A stretch of DNA of 64,000 bases from Amylibacter sp. SFDW26. GTDB taxonomy: Bacteria; Pseudomonadota; Alphaproteobacteria; Rhodobacterales; Rhodobacteraceae. The translations under genes and the position numbers were made by a program. The notes beneath the pieces are model-generated. The model made no database searches, was not told the DNA's origin, and saw only the letters and a program-made list of their open reading frames with translations. Shown here piece after piece: positions 44,175-53,867 of this stretch (within the stretch, counting starts at the first letter, position 1; each line of letters begins with the position of its first letter). The stretch lies in assembly GCF_009184395.1 (NCBI RefSeq), contig NZ_WEIC01000004.1, forward strand, positions 124,001 through 188,000, read 5' to 3'.

Positions 44175-44966
44175 ATGACAAAACCTAAGAAGCCTGCGCC
44201 CCGTATACTAACAGTTAAAGACGCGTTTTATCTAACGCCGCATATGATCCGTGTGGTGTTTCAGGGGCCTGAATTGGCAAGCGTATATGCTGGTTGTGCT
44301 GGGGCGAATTGTAAGATTTTTGTGCCCGAGATTGGACAAACACGAGCCGATTTTGAGGCGTGTTTTGTGGATGGGCCAGCGCCCGTGAAGCGGACGTATA
44401 CTGTGCGTAGTTTTGATCCTGACACATTGGAAATGGTAATTGATTTTGTGGCGCATGGTGATGAAGGTCCTGCGAGTGCTTGGGCGATGCGTGCTGAAAC
44501 TGGATCATTCCTTGGGTTTGCGGGGCCAAGTGAAGTTAAGATCAAAGAGTTCTATGCGGATTGGTATTTGGTGGCGGCAGATATGTCGGCGTTGCCCGTA
44601 GCAGGTGCTGCATTGGAAGCGATGCCACGAGATGCAAAGGGCGTTGCAATCTTTGAGGTGCAATCGGCAGAAGATGCGCAGGATTTGGATGTGCCTGCTG
44701 GGATTGATGTGCATTGGTTGGTGCAGGCGAACCCGCATAAACCGTCAACAGCACAAGAAGAATTTATGCGTAATATGGTTTGGCCTGAAGGTGTGGTGCA
44801 AACCTGTGTGGCTGGGGAAAGTGGCGTGATCAAAGCTATTCGGGGGTACTTTACAAAAGAACGAGAATTGCCGCGTGATGATGTTTATATCTCTGGTTAT
44901 TGGAAAATAGGATTGATTGAAGATGAGCACCAATTGGTTAAACGCCAAGAGGCGGCGGCTGTCTAA
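44175..44966 (+). CDS. Siderophore-interacting protein (FAD/NAD(P)H ferric-siderophore reductase family)
   Basis: From ATG 44175 (AAGGA site) the protein has 263 residues. It has an FAD-binding domain with the motif KRTYTVRSFDPDTLEMVIDFVAHGDEGPASAWA (about 77-109), then a SIP domain with YLVAADMSALPVAGAALE (about 132-149) and a C-terminal YISGYWKIG, the family signature. It reduces ferric siderophore complexes in the cytoplasm (ViuB/YqjH type). No siderophore transporter or Fur box was seen nearby. Confidence 0.9.
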   Translation: MTKPKKPAPRILTVKDAFYLTPHMIRVVFQGPELASVYAGCAGANCKIFVPEIGQTRADFEACFVDGPAPVKRTYTVRSFDPDTLEMVIDFVAHGDEGPASAWAMRAETGSFLGFAGPSEVKIKEFYADWYLVAADMSALPVAGAALEAMPRDAKGVAIFEVQSAEDAQDLDVPAGIDVHWLVQANPHKPSTAQEEFMRNMVWPEGVVQTCVAGESGVIKAIRGYFTKERELPRDDVYISGYWKIGLIEDEHQLVKRQEAAAV

Positions 44967-45047
44967 GCAATTACGCTACGTTTTCGTAGACACAATATGC
45001 CCTTATACATAGCATTTACGCAATCTGTTTAAGGGTATGGGGGCGTG

Positions 45048-46502
45048 ATGCGAAAGATATTTTTGCGAATAACGGGTGTTTTATTACTGCTGGTTATAGG
45101 TTTGTCTGTCGTCATAGGGATAAATACTGCGCGGTATAAACCTGCGGATCATAGCAATGCAGAGGCTTTTGCATTGGGTGCTGACTTAGATCAAGCGGTG
45201 CAAAACCTATCGCGTGCTGTGCAATATCAAACAATTTCTGCAAAGCGTGATCAGATTGAGTTTGATGGGTTCCTATCGTTCTTGGAAACGGCTTACCCCG
45301 TTGTTCACGAGAAGATGGAAATGGTAAAGTTGGATGCTGATACCCCTTTGTTTAAATGGGTGGGGACGGACGAAAGCTTACAGCCTGTATTATTAGCGGC
45401 GCATTATGATGTTGTGCCAATTGCGCCTTGGTCTTTGGATAAATGGGACTATGACCCGTTTTCAGGGGCTGTTGAAGGTGGTTATGTTTGGGGACGTGGC
45501 ACATTGGATGATAAAGGTGCGTTGATTGCCATTTTGTCGGCCGTTGAACATTTGATTTCAACAGGATTTACCCCCAAACGCACGATTTATCTAAGCTTTG
45601 GTGGTGATGAAGAGGTGGGTGGTCTTGGTGCCAAAGCTGTCGCTGAGTATTTAAACGAGAATGATATTCAATTGGCTTGGACTTTGGATGAAGGGTCGTT
45701 TGTCTTGGATAAGATTGTTCCCGGGTTGGATGTGCCTGTGGCCAGTATTAATCTGTCTGAAAAAGGTTATGTGACGGTTAAATTGGTAGCAGAGGCTGAC
45801 GGAGGACATTCAGCATTGCCGCCACGTGTGACGACTGTTGGACGTATTGCGCGTGCGGTAAGCCGTTTGCAGGATGAGCCTGTTTCAGGTGGATTGGATG
45901 GTGTTTCCGCTGAATTTTTTGATGGGTTAGGTCGGCATTTTTCATTGGAAAAACGCGCATTATTTGCAAACCGTTGGTTGTTTAACCCGTTATTGGAAGC
46001 AATTTTGTCGGGCTCAGCGTCTACAGATGCAATGCTACGAACAACCACGGCGCCGACTATGGTGACGGGATCGAATAAAGAGAATGTTTTGGCGTCACAA
46101 GCGACAGCAACAATTAACTTTCGCATCCATCCAAGGGATACGGTTGATGATATCGTTAGCCATGTGATTGACGTGATTGACGATGAAAATATCAAAGTCA
46201 TCGTCGACAGAGATGCGGCATCTGAGGCATCCCCTGTTGCGAGTAAAACCGCAGATGGATACCGTGATATTGAGACATCTATTGTATCTGTATTTGGACC
46301 GATTGCATCTGTGCCTGGTTTAACAATCGCGGCAACTGATGCCCGTCATTATGCGAAAGCGTCGGACGCGGCTTACAGGATTAACCCGTTCATTGTGAAT
46401 AGCGATGATATCGCGCGCTTTCACGGTATTAATGAAAGGCTTTCTATTGAGAATTTAGGACGTGGGATTGATTTTTATGGGTCGTTGCTGAGTAAGCAAT
46501 AA
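45048..46502 (+). CDS. M20 family metallopeptidase (carboxypeptidase PM20D1-like)
   Basis: The 484-residue protein has an N-terminal membrane anchor (ITGVLLLLVIGLSVVIGI, about 7-24) and metal-site motifs: LLAAHYDVVPI (about 116-126), VWGRGTLDDKGALIA (about 149-163) and the catalytic FGGDEEVGG (about 185-193). A dimerisation domain follows. Anchored M20 enzymes of this size, including human PM20D1, hydrolyse or form N-acyl amino acids. The start is ATG 45048 rather than the GTG one codon earlier. Confidence 0.92.
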   Translation: MRKIFLRITGVLLLLVIGLSVVIGINTARYKPADHSNAEAFALGADLDQAVQNLSRAVQYQTISAKRDQIEFDGFLSFLETAYPVVHEKMEMVKLDADTPLFKWVGTDESLQPVLLAAHYDVVPIAPWSLDKWDYDPFSGAVEGGYVWGRGTLDDKGALIAILSAVEHLISTGFTPKRTIYLSFGGDEEVGGLGAKAVAEYLNENDIQLAWTLDEGSFVLDKIVPGLDVPVASINLSEKGYVTVKLVAEADGGHSALPPRVTTVGRIARAVSRLQDEPVSGGLDGVSAEFFDGLGRHFSLEKRALFANRWLFNPLLEAILSGSASTDAMLRTTTAPTMVTGSNKENVLASQATATINFRIHPRDTVDDIVSHVIDVIDDENIKVIVDRDAASEASPVASKTADGYRDIETSIVSVFGPIASVPGLTIAATDARHYAKASDAAYRINPFIVNSDDIARFHGINERLSIENLGRGIDFYGSLLSKQ

Positions 46503-46525
46503 TAGACTGAATTCTGGGGGAGGTT

Positions 46526-46563
46526 CCCCAGCAGATTAAGGGAAAAGGGAGCACCTGCTGGGG
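46526..46563. repeat. Inverted repeat between convergent genes
   Basis: CCCCAGCAG (46526-46534) and CTGCTGGGG (46555-46563) form a perfect 9-bp stem with a 20-base purine-rich loop, between the convergent peptidase and small secreted protein genes. It probably ends transcription from one or both sides, although no T-run follows. Confidence 0.55.
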
Positions 46564-46577
46564 TCAAGGATACGGAC

Positions 46578-46787
46578 CTAATTGTCCGCGTCTTGTTCTG
46601 TTTTCGCTTTAACAGCGATGATTTTAGGGGAAGCTGTATCTTCTTTGGTAACTGATGCTTTATCTGTGTCTTGGGTGAACTCTGCATAGAAATCAGGAAC
46701 ATATACAGGGATGTCAAAATCCCCTGCAAACGATGCAGTTGGAGTTAGTGTTAAAGCGGCTGTTGCGGCTATGATTAAAGTTCTCAT
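46578..46787 (-). CDS. Small secreted hypothetical protein
   Basis: From ATG 46787 (GGAAAGAAA site) this is a 69-residue protein with signal peptide MRTLIIAATAALTLTPTASFA, then an acidic mature part (GDFDIPVYVPDFYAEFTQDTD...). No family recognised. Longer frame to 46832 would disrupt the signal peptide and is rejected. Confidence 0.6.
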   Translation of the reverse strand: MRTLIIAATAALTLTPTASFAGDFDIPVYVPDFYAEFTQDTDKASVTKEDTASPKIIAVKAKTEQDADN

Positions 46788-46938
46788 TTTCTTTCCTTTT
46801 CGTTGCGCTGGGAGGTGCGCGATTGAAAACAAGTGATCAGTTGTGATCGCTGTTACGTAACGTTAGAATGAGTCGCATTGATCGGGTATACTAAATAAAG
46901 TTATTTCATTATTTTGAAAAATCGCATAATGTAGTTTC

Positions 46939-47874
46939 ATGTTACCAAATCTTAAATCACTGGCGGTTTTCGCCAAAGTTGCTGAGACGGGATCTTTTTC
47001 TGGGGCAGCAAATGTGTTGGGTATATCTGCACCTGTTGTCAGTCAGCATATTTCCCAGCTTGAAGAAACATTGGATACGGCACTGGTGTATCGCTCTACG
47101 CGGTCTTTGACGCTGACAGATGCTGGGCAGAAGTTGTCCAAATATGCGCATGATATGTTGGATGCTGCGGAAACAGGGTTGGAAGAACTGCAAAATGTGA
47201 TGGTCAGCCCACGTGGTAAGTTATCTGTGTCTATGCCAAGTTTTATGGCATCTCCGAAGTTTACGGCACTTTTGGCAAACTTCATGGATACATATCCTGA
47301 TATTCTGTTAGAGGTTTGCTATGAAACGGGACATCATAACCTGAATGAAAGTGGTTATGATCTTGCTATTCAATTGGGCGATATTTCGGATAGCAACTTT
47401 ATGGTACGTAAATTAACCGAAGGGCATGCGTGTTTATATGCGAGCCCAGATTTAATTGAAAAGCTTGGACCTATTACTGAACCTGAAGACTTTGAGCGAT
47501 TGGCATATCCTTTTATTTGTGAAGCGGGGTGGCCCAAGATGACTTTGCATAAATTGGGGAATGATGGTGAGGTGTTCGAGCGTGGGTTTGATCCCAAGGA
47601 ATGGCCGCAAAATAAATTTTGGTGCAATAATGGTGAAGCAAAGAAGCAAATGGCTTTGCTTGGGCGTGGCATTACATGGTTACCAGAGATGTATGTTATG
47701 AATGAAGTTGCTGTTGGCACATTGGTGCGTGTTTTGCCTGAATGGACCAGCGAGCGTATTGGTGTTTATGCCGTTTGGCCGCGTAATGCGGGTAGTCGTA
47801 GTCTAACGCGTCTATTTTTGGAGTTTATGGTTGAGAAGTTTATTAAAGGTATGAAGCGCGATAACGCGGCTTAA
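46939..47874 (+). CDS. LysR family transcriptional regulator
   Basis: The 311-residue protein has HTH text MLPNLKSLAVFAKVAETGSF and SAPVVSQHISQLEETLDTALVYRSTRSLTLTDAG (residues 1-64), then a substrate-binding domain. It resembles the DsdC/PA0477-like CrgA group with FMASPKFTALLANFMDTYPDILLEV. It lies 86 bp before nadA on the same strand, but control of the nad operon is only a possibility. Confidence 0.92.
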   Translation: MLPNLKSLAVFAKVAETGSFSGAANVLGISAPVVSQHISQLEETLDTALVYRSTRSLTLTDAGQKLSKYAHDMLDAAETGLEELQNVMVSPRGKLSVSMPSFMASPKFTALLANFMDTYPDILLEVCYETGHHNLNESGYDLAIQLGDISDSNFMVRKLTEGHACLYASPDLIEKLGPITEPEDFERLAYPFICEAGWPKMTLHKLGNDGEVFERGFDPKEWPQNKFWCNNGEAKKQMALLGRGITWLPEMYVMNEVAVGTLVRVLPEWTSERIGVYAVWPRNAGSRSLTRLFLEFMVEKFIKGMKRDNAA

Positions 47875-47960
47875 ATAGCCGTTTTTGCGAAATATGCCTT
47901 CTAATTCTTTAAATTAGCACTTAGTTAAGTATCAACTGAACATATTCTAAAGGGTATATC

Positions 47961-49004
47961 ATGATTATTCCTGGTAGCGCCGAAATGAAATCGCAATTGG
48001 AAGCGGCTTTTGATCTGGAGCCATCTTTGGCTTTGGCTAAAGAAACGCGTCATTTGCATGAACGATGTGACCGTGTGATCCCAGATGCGGATTGGGCCCG
48101 TCATGCGCCGTATATCGTTGCGATTAATAAGCTGAAAAAAGAAAAAGATGCTGTGATTTTGGCGCATAATTATATGACGCCAGATATTTTCCACGGTGTT
48201 GCCGATATTGTGGGCGACAGCCTGCAATTGGCGATTGAAGCCACGAAGGTTAAGGAAAGCACCATCATTCAGGGCGGTGTGCATTTTATGGCGGAAACGT
48301 CTAAAATCCTGTCCCCTGAAAAGACGGTTCTGATCCCTGACAGCCGTGCGGGCTGTTCTTTGGCGGAAAGCATTACAGCGGCGGATATTGCCAAGATGCG
48401 CGAAGCCAATCCAGGGGCGCCTGTTGTATCTTATGTGAACACAACTGCGGAAGTGAAAGCAGCGTCTGATATTTGTTGCACATCGTCCAATGCGGTTCAG
48501 ATCATTGACAGCATGGACAGCGATATTGTGATCATGACACCAGACGGTCATTTGGCGCAAAACGTTGCCAAGCAAACGAAGAAGAAGATCGTTTATTGGG
48601 AAGGTGCTTGCGAGGTTCATATCGAGTTTAAGGCGGATGAACTGCGTGAATACCGTAAATACGAGCCTGACGCGGTGATCATTGCACACCCTGAATGTCC
48701 GACAGATGTTGTGGATGAGGCTGATTTCAGCGGCTCTACATCTGGGATGATTAACTTTGTGCGTGAAAACCAGCCAGAGAAGGTTCTGCTGATTACGGAA
48801 TGTTCCATGGGCTCGAATATTGCGGATGAGGTGCCAGAGGTAAATTTCCTTGGGCCGTGTAATTTGTGCCCGCATATGCAGCGCATCACTTTGGAGAAAA
48901 TCCTTTGGTCTTTGCATACTGGTACAGAAGAAGTGACAGTTGATCCTGATTTGGCTGAAAAAGCCCGTTTGGCTGTGCAGCGCATGATTGACGTGAAGAT
49001 TTAA
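47961..49004 (+). CDS. nadA: Quinolinate synthase
   Basis: The 347-residue enzyme uses a 4Fe-4S cluster. Cluster cysteines are in [10 protein letters not shown] (about residue 120), in [12 protein letters not shown] (about 218) and in GPCNLCPHM (about 303-311). Family text also includes [41 protein letters not shown] and HPECP. It condenses iminoaspartate with dihydroxyacetone phosphate. First gene of nadA-nadB-nadC-nadD. A long antisense frame here is a shadow. Confidence 0.96.
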   Translation: MIIPGSAEMKSQLEAAFDLEPSLALAKETRHLHERCDRVIPDADWARHAPYIVAINKLKKEKDAVILAHNYMTPDIFHGVADIVGDSLQLAIEATKVKESTIIQGGVHFMAETSKILSPEKTVLIPDSRAGCSLAESITAADIAKMREANPGAPVVSYVNTTAEVKAASDICCTSSNAVQIIDSMDSDIVIMTPDGHLAQNVAKQTKKKIVYWEGACEVHIEFKADELREYRKYEPDAVIIAHPECPTDVVDEADFSGSTSGMINFVRENQPEKVLLITECSMGSNIADEVPEVNFLGPCNLCPHMQRITLEKILWSLHTGTEEVTVDPDLAEKARLAVQRMIDVKI

Positions 49005-49006
49005 TC

Positions 49007-50554
49007 TTGAACGATCAACATAATATTTTGATTATTGGCGCAGGCCTTGCGGGCCTGTATGCCGCGCTAAGTTTGGCACCACGTCCTGTGACTGTGTTGT
49101 CGCCGAAACCACTTGGTTATGGTGCATCGAGTGCTTGGGCGCAGGGCGGTGTTGCGGCAGCGATGCATAAGAATGACACGCCCGAAGCGCATGCTGTAGA
49201 TACGGTGAATGCGGGTGATGGGATTGTGGATGCGGATATTGCATCTTTTGTGACATCACAGGCGAAAGAACATGTTTTAGAGTTGGCCGAGGTTGGCACA
49301 CCGTTTGACCGTACGGATGACGGCGGTTTTGTGATGTCCAAAGAAGCTGCACATGGGTTTGCCCGCGTTGTACGGGTGAAGGGCGATCAGGCAGGTGCTG
49401 CGATCATGGAAACCCTGATCAAGGAAGTGGCGGAAACGCCGTCGATTACTGTGATCGAAGGGGCGACTGCACTAGAGTTGTTGGTCGAGAATAATGAAAT
49501 GCAAGGCGTTGTGGTGTCAGAGGACAATACGACGCCTTATGTGATTCAGGCCAAAGCTTATTTACTGGCCGCTGGTGGGGCAGGGAGCCTGTATCTAAAA
49601 ACAACCAATCCACCATCTGTGCGTGGTTTGGCTGTGGGAATGGCTGCGCGTGCGGGTGCTGTGATTGCTGATGCAGAGTTTGTGCAGTTTCACCCGACGG
49701 CTATGGATGTTGGAATTGATCCAAACCCACTGGCAACCGAAGCGTTGCGTGGGGAAGGGGCGATCCTGATCAACAAGCATGGTGAACGTTATATGCTGGA
49801 TGTGCATCCAGATGCAGAGCTGGCACCACGTGATATTGTGGCACGTGAGAATTTTCGCCAACATCAAATGGGCAATGTGCCGATGTTGGATACACGCGAA
49901 GCGATTGGCGAACATATCAAGGATGAGTTCATTTCGGTTTATCGGTATTGCCAGCAATCTGGGATTGATCCAGTTAAGGAACCCATCCCGATTGTGCCAG
50001 CCGCACATTATCACATGGGTGGTGTGGCGACAGATAAGGCTGGCAAGTCTTCGATCAAAGGGCTTTGGGTTTCTGGTGAGGCGTCTTCAACAGGGTTACA
50101 TGGGGCTAACCGATTGGCATCAAACGGTTTGTTGGAAGCTTTGGTTTATGCTGCTACGGCGGCAGACGGTATGATTAAGGCGATTAAATCTAATGGCGGG
50201 CAGCCCTATGTCGATGGGCTGAAGACACCTGATATTGGATTTAAATACGTTGATGAAGATGCTGTTATGGAACTGCGTGCGATTATGTCATCTAAAGTTG
50301 GTGTGATGCGCGATGGGGATGGTATTGCGCAGGCCTTGCGGGATTTACGTGAGTTAGCAGATCGTCATGGTGATGTTTCGACAAATTTCGATAATATGTT
50401 GGCAGCGGCAACATTGATTGCGGCTGCTGCGTATAATCGTAAAGAGTCCCGTGGGGGGCATTATCGTACGGATTACCCTGATAAGGACGACAGTTTGCAG
50501 CACCGTACCGAGATTACTTATGAAGAAGCGATTGCTTTGCGGGATCGTTTGTAA
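49007..50554 (+). CDS. nadB: L-aspartate oxidase
   Basis: The 515-residue flavoprotein starts at TTG 49007, two bases after nadA. It has the FAD motif ILIIGAGLAGLYAALSLA (about residues 6-23), SSAWAQGGVAAA, EFVQFHPTAM (about 228-237) and HYHMGGVATD, then GLHGANRLASNGLLEA (about 363-378), which are all diagnostic of the succinate dehydrogenase/aspartate oxidase family. It supplies iminoaspartate to NadA. The protein is a little shorter than E. coli NadB at its C-terminus. Confidence 0.95.
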   Translation: MNDQHNILIIGAGLAGLYAALSLAPRPVTVLSPKPLGYGASSAWAQGGVAAAMHKNDTPEAHAVDTVNAGDGIVDADIASFVTSQAKEHVLELAEVGTPFDRTDDGGFVMSKEAAHGFARVVRVKGDQAGAAIMETLIKEVAETPSITVIEGATALELLVENNEMQGVVVSEDNTTPYVIQAKAYLLAAGGAGSLYLKTTNPPSVRGLAVGMAARAGAVIADAEFVQFHPTAMDVGIDPNPLATEALRGEGAILINKHGERYMLDVHPDAELAPRDIVARENFRQHQMGNVPMLDTREAIGEHIKDEFISVYRYCQQSGIDPVKEPIPIVPAAHYHMGGVATDKAGKSSIKGLWVSGEASSTGLHGANRLASNGLLEALVYAATAADGMIKAIKSNGGQPYVDGLKTPDIGFKYVDEDAVMELRAIMSSKVGVMRDGDGIAQALRDLRELADRHGDVSTNFDNMLAAATLIAAAAYNRKESRGGHYRTDYPDKDDSLQHRTEITYEEAIALRDRL

Positions 50555-50564
50555 GGAGGGCATT

Positions 50565-50876
50565 ATGGTTTTACAAAATATTGCTAAGGTATGTTTACTG
50601 ACGAGCGTTTTTTTCGTTTTGGGAGCATGTCAAGAAGATCAAGATACCGTGCAAAAGAACGCAGTGAGGGAAACGCCCGCCATTTCACCGCAATGCCCTG
50701 CGGGTGATTATATTGATCTTATTGGTGAAAAATCAGACGCATTAAAGGCGCTTGAATTGCCTAAGCTACACCGTATCATCCACCCAAATACAATAGTTAC
50801 CGCAGATTATATCGAAACCAGGGTTAACTTTTTGATCAATGAGGCTGGTTTGATCGATAATATTAAGTGCTATTGA
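50565..50876 (+). CDS. I78-type peptidase-inhibitor-like lipoprotein
   Basis: ATG 50565 follows TAAGGAGGG. The 103-residue protein has a lipoprotein signal with lipobox LGAC (Cys about residue 20). The mature part matches the I78 inhibitor pattern: CPAGDYIDLIGEKSDALKAL, then HRIIHPNTIVTADYIETRVNFLINEAGLIDNIKCY. I78 proteins inhibit serine proteases. It lies between nadB (10 bp gap) and nadC (23 bp gap), so it is cotranscribed with NAD synthesis genes. Confidence 0.8.
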   Translation: MVLQNIAKVCLLTSVFFVLGACQEDQDTVQKNAVRETPAISPQCPAGDYIDLIGEKSDALKALELPKLHRIIHPNTIVTADYIETRVNFLINEAGLIDNIKCY

Positions 50877-50899
50877 CTGATAAGATGAGGGATATTCCA

Positions 50900-51748
50900 A
50901 TGAACCACGCTTCTATTCCAGATTTTTTACTACAGGATTTAATCTCTCGCTCTTTAGATGAAGATTTAGGCGGCGCAGGCGATGTGACCAGCCGTGCAGT
51001 TATTCCTGATGGTACTGTATATGGTGCGCGAATGAATGCGCGTGATGCTGGGGTTATTTCTGGTATGCAATTGGCGCGTTTGTCTTTTCATACGGTTGAT
51101 CCATCTTTGAAAGTGGAAACGCTTATCCCTGATGGTGGCGTTGCAAAAGCTGGTGATGTGACGATGACAATTACGGGTGATGCCAAAGCGATTTTGATGG
51201 GGGAGCGTGTGGCGTTGAACCTTGCAGGGCGTCTGTCTGGAATTGCAACGATGACGGCTGCTTTTGTTGCGGAAACTAAGGGTACAAAAGCCAAGATCAC
51301 CTGTACGCGCAAAACGACACCTGGTTTGCGGTTGGTGGAAAAAGAAGCTGTGCGTCATGGGGGGGGATCGAACCACCGTTTTGGATTGAATGATGCGATT
51401 ATGATTAAGGACAATCATATTGCAGCAGCGGGGTCTATTGAGGATGTACTGACACGTGCACGCGAGTTTGCATCGCACATGCGCCGTATTGAGATTGAGG
51501 TGGATAACTTGAGCCAACTTGAAGAAGTGTTAAAGGTTGGTGTCGCTGATGTGGTGTTGTTAGATAATATGAGTAATGCGGATATGACATCGGCAGTTGG
51601 TATTGTTGACGGTGCTATGGTCGTTGAAGCTAGTGGGAATATGCGGTTGGAACGGATTGCGGAAGTGTCGGCAACAGGTGTGGATTACATTTCGGTTGGG
51701 GCGCTAACGCATACTGTGACGAACCTTGATTTGGGTTTGGATTTTTAA
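50900..51748 (+). CDS. nadC: Nicotinate-nucleotide pyrophosphorylase (carboxylating)
   Basis: Start ATG 50900 (MNHASIPDFLLQDLISRSLDEDLGG) follows GAGGGA; upstream in-frame starts at 50867 and 50885 are less likely. The 282-residue enzyme has TCTRKTTPGLRLVEKEAVRHGGG, motif MIKDNHI, IEIEVDNLSQLEE and VVLLDNMSN, then VEASGNM and ISVGALTH at the phosphate-binding end. It converts quinolinate and PRPP to nicotinate mononucleotide. Confidence 0.95.
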   Translation: MNHASIPDFLLQDLISRSLDEDLGGAGDVTSRAVIPDGTVYGARMNARDAGVISGMQLARLSFHTVDPSLKVETLIPDGGVAKAGDVTMTITGDAKAILMGERVALNLAGRLSGIATMTAAFVAETKGTKAKITCTRKTTPGLRLVEKEAVRHGGGSNHRFGLNDAIMIKDNHIAAAGSIEDVLTRAREFASHMRRIEIEVDNLSQLEEVLKVGVADVVLLDNMSNADMTSAVGIVDGAMVVEASGNMRLERIAEVSATGVDYISVGALTHTVTNLDLGLDF

Positions 51749-51751
51749 GCT

Positions 51752-52348
51752 TTGAAGAATGGGTTTCCGATAGCAACCTCTGGTCTGCGTGTAGGCCTTT
51801 TGGGGGGATCGTTTGATCCGCCACATAATGGGCATTTGCATATTTCTAAGTGGGCTTTGAAAGAGTTTGGCTTGGATCAAGTTTGGTGGCTTGTATCGCC
51901 TGGAAACCCCTTGAAAAAACGAGGACCTGCATCGCTTGAACGGCGCATGGCAGCTTGTGAAGAATTGGTGCAACACCCTCGGATTAAGGTCACAGATTTA
52001 GAATGTCAGTTGGGCACGCGGTATACGGCGGAAACGTTGGAACGGTTGTTGGCAATTTATTCTGATGTGCGGTTTGTTTGGTTAATGGGTGCAGATAATC
52101 TGGCAAATTTCCATAAATGGGATCGCTGGGATGATATTATGATGACATTACCAATTGGTGTTTTAGCGCGTCCAGAAGAACAAGTTATGGCGGGCAGTTC
52201 ACCTGCGGCGCGACGGTTTTCAAAGTCGCGTTTGTCTGCGCGGCGCTCTACGGCTTTGCCATTTCGTTCAGCACCGTGTTGGAGCCTGTTGAATGGACCG
52301 ATGGTCGATATGTCATCCACAGAGATCAGAAAACGTGGTGATTGGTAA
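51752..52348 (+). CDS. nadD: Nicotinate-nucleotide adenylyltransferase
   Basis: The 198-residue protein contains the nucleotidyltransferase motif LLGGSFDPPHNGHLHIS (about residues 17-33, H-x-G-H) and WLMGADNLANFHKW (about 109-122), and ends in MSSTEIRKRG, the ISSTxIR signature. The start is TTG 51752, only 3 bp after nadC; the first ten residues before GLRVGLLGG may be an extension. It makes nicotinate adenine dinucleotide and completes the operon. Confidence 0.94.
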   Translation: MKNGFPIATSGLRVGLLGGSFDPPHNGHLHISKWALKEFGLDQVWWLVSPGNPLKKRGPASLERRMAACEELVQHPRIKVTDLECQLGTRYTAETLERLLAIYSDVRFVWLMGADNLANFHKWDRWDDIMMTLPIGVLARPEEQVMAGSSPAARRFSKSRLSARRSTALPFRSAPCWSLLNGPMVDMSSTEIRKRGDW

Positions 52349-52392
52349 AAAGTGAATTGCCATAGAGGTGGTCGCCCGTTTACTGTGTTGTT

Positions 52393-53856
52393 ATGAATGA
52401 TATTTTATCAAGTTTAAAACCGAACAGACGCCATATTTTGGCATTTGCTTTCGCTGCTTTGGCTGCTGTGCCTGTATTTGGGCAAGATCTGAAGATTAAG
52501 AACTCAATTGGTACGATTGTTGCAGGCGCTGGTCTGTCTGGATCGAAAAGCATTGTGGTGATGGATGCTGTTACTGGGCGTGTTTTGGAAAGCCATAATG
52601 GGTCGAAAGCTTTACCGCCTGCAAGTGTGACGAAAGCGGCAACAGCACTTTATGCGATGTCTACTTTGGGTTCGGAAAGCACATATAAGACGCGTTTGTT
52701 AACGACAGGATCGATTCAAAACGGTGTTTTAAGAGGCAACCTGATTTTAGAGGGCTCTGGTGACCCGCGTTTGGATACAGACGCGTTGGGATCTTTGGTT
52801 GGTCAGTTGAAAAAGGCTGGTGTGAAATCGGTTAAGGGTAAGTTTTTAGTCTATTCTGGGGCATTGCCATATCAGCCGCAAATTGATGAAACACAACCCA
52901 GTCATGTTGGGTATAACCCGACGATTTCTGGATTGAATCTGAACTTTAACCGTGTGTTTTTCCAATGGAAACGCAGTACCAAAGGCTATGATGTGGATAT
53001 GTTTGCGCGGGCGAAGAAATATTCACCCAATGTGCGCGGTATTAAAATGGCAGTGAAAAACCGTGATTTGCCCGTTTTCAAATACCGTTCTGTGAATGGG
53101 GCGGATCATTGGTCGGTTGCACAATCGGCCCTTGGCAAAGGGGGCAGTCGTTGGTTGCCTGTACGCCAACCTGCGGATTATGCGGGTGAGGTGTTTCAAT
53201 CTGTGGCTGCGATCAATGGTATTCGTGTGCCAAAGCATAAAGTGGTGACGCGGCAAGTTTCTGGGACGCCAATTGCGGTTTGGGAAAGTAGCACCGTTCG
53301 TCAGTTATCAAAGTCGATGATTAAATATTCTACGAATATGACGGCAGAAACGCTTGGTCTGTCTGCGAGTGTGAAACGTGGGGCAAAGGCCCATAATCTG
53401 CGTAATTCCGGTAAAGCAATGACAGATTGGTTGGAGGCGACTTACGGTGTGCGCGGTGCGCGGTTTGTGGATCATTCGGGACTTGGATCTGACAGCCGAA
53501 TTTCTGCGCATGAAATGGCGCGGTTGCTGGTGAATGCGAAATGGAATGGGCCACTGCGACCTATTATGAAAGAGATTACACTGCGTAATGCACAGTTTAA
53601 AAAGGCACCTATTAAAGGGGCCAAGGTTGTTGTCAAAACAGGGACTTTGAATTTTGCGAGTGCGTTGTCTGGATACATTACGTGCCCGAATGGGCGCAAA
53701 TTGGCATTTGCTGTGTTTACTGCGGATCAAAAAAAACGTGGTCAGATTGCGAAAAAGGATCGTGAACGGCCTACGGGTGGTAAAGCTTGGGCACGTAAGT
53801 CACGCGTGATGCAACATCAGTTGATCAGGCATTGGGTGCAAACTTATGGGACATAA
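52393..53856 (+). CDS. dacB: D-alanyl-D-alanine carboxypeptidase/endopeptidase (PBP4, S13 family)
   Basis: The 487-residue penicillin-binding protein has a signal peptide (about residues 1-29), the SxxK motif PPASVTKAATALYAM (about 77-91), SxN in KYSTNMTAETLG (about 315), and KTG in VVKTGTLNFASALSGY (about 415-430). A long insert follows the SxxK motif, as in S13 enzymes. It trims or cleaves peptidoglycan cross-links in the periplasm. It is 11 bp before an ACT-domain gene. Confidence 0.94.
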   Translation: MNDILSSLKPNRRHILAFAFAALAAVPVFGQDLKIKNSIGTIVAGAGLSGSKSIVVMDAVTGRVLESHNGSKALPPASVTKAATALYAMSTLGSESTYKTRLLTTGSIQNGVLRGNLILEGSGDPRLDTDALGSLVGQLKKAGVKSVKGKFLVYSGALPYQPQIDETQPSHVGYNPTISGLNLNFNRVFFQWKRSTKGYDVDMFARAKKYSPNVRGIKMAVKNRDLPVFKYRSVNGADHWSVAQSALGKGGSRWLPVRQPADYAGEVFQSVAAINGIRVPKHKVVTRQVSGTPIAVWESSTVRQLSKSMIKYSTNMTAETLGLSASVKRGAKAHNLRNSGKAMTDWLEATYGVRGARFVDHSGLGSDSRISAHEMARLLVNAKWNGPLRPIMKEITLRNAQFKKAPIKGAKVVVKTGTLNFASALSGYITCPNGRKLAFAVFTADQKKRGQIAKKDRERPTGGKAWARKSRVMQHQLIRHWVQTYGT

Positions 53857-53867
53857 AGGGCGCGTAT

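Noticed and set aside
47925-48917. 330-codon minus-strand frame antisense to nadA
   Set aside because: It is the shadow of a strongly supported quinolinate synthase. Its product is full of Arg, His and Asn, with no family features and no ribosome site.
50966-51517. 183-codon minus-strand frame antisense to nadC
   Set aside because: Shadow of nadC; product is Arg/Asn/His-rich with no family features.
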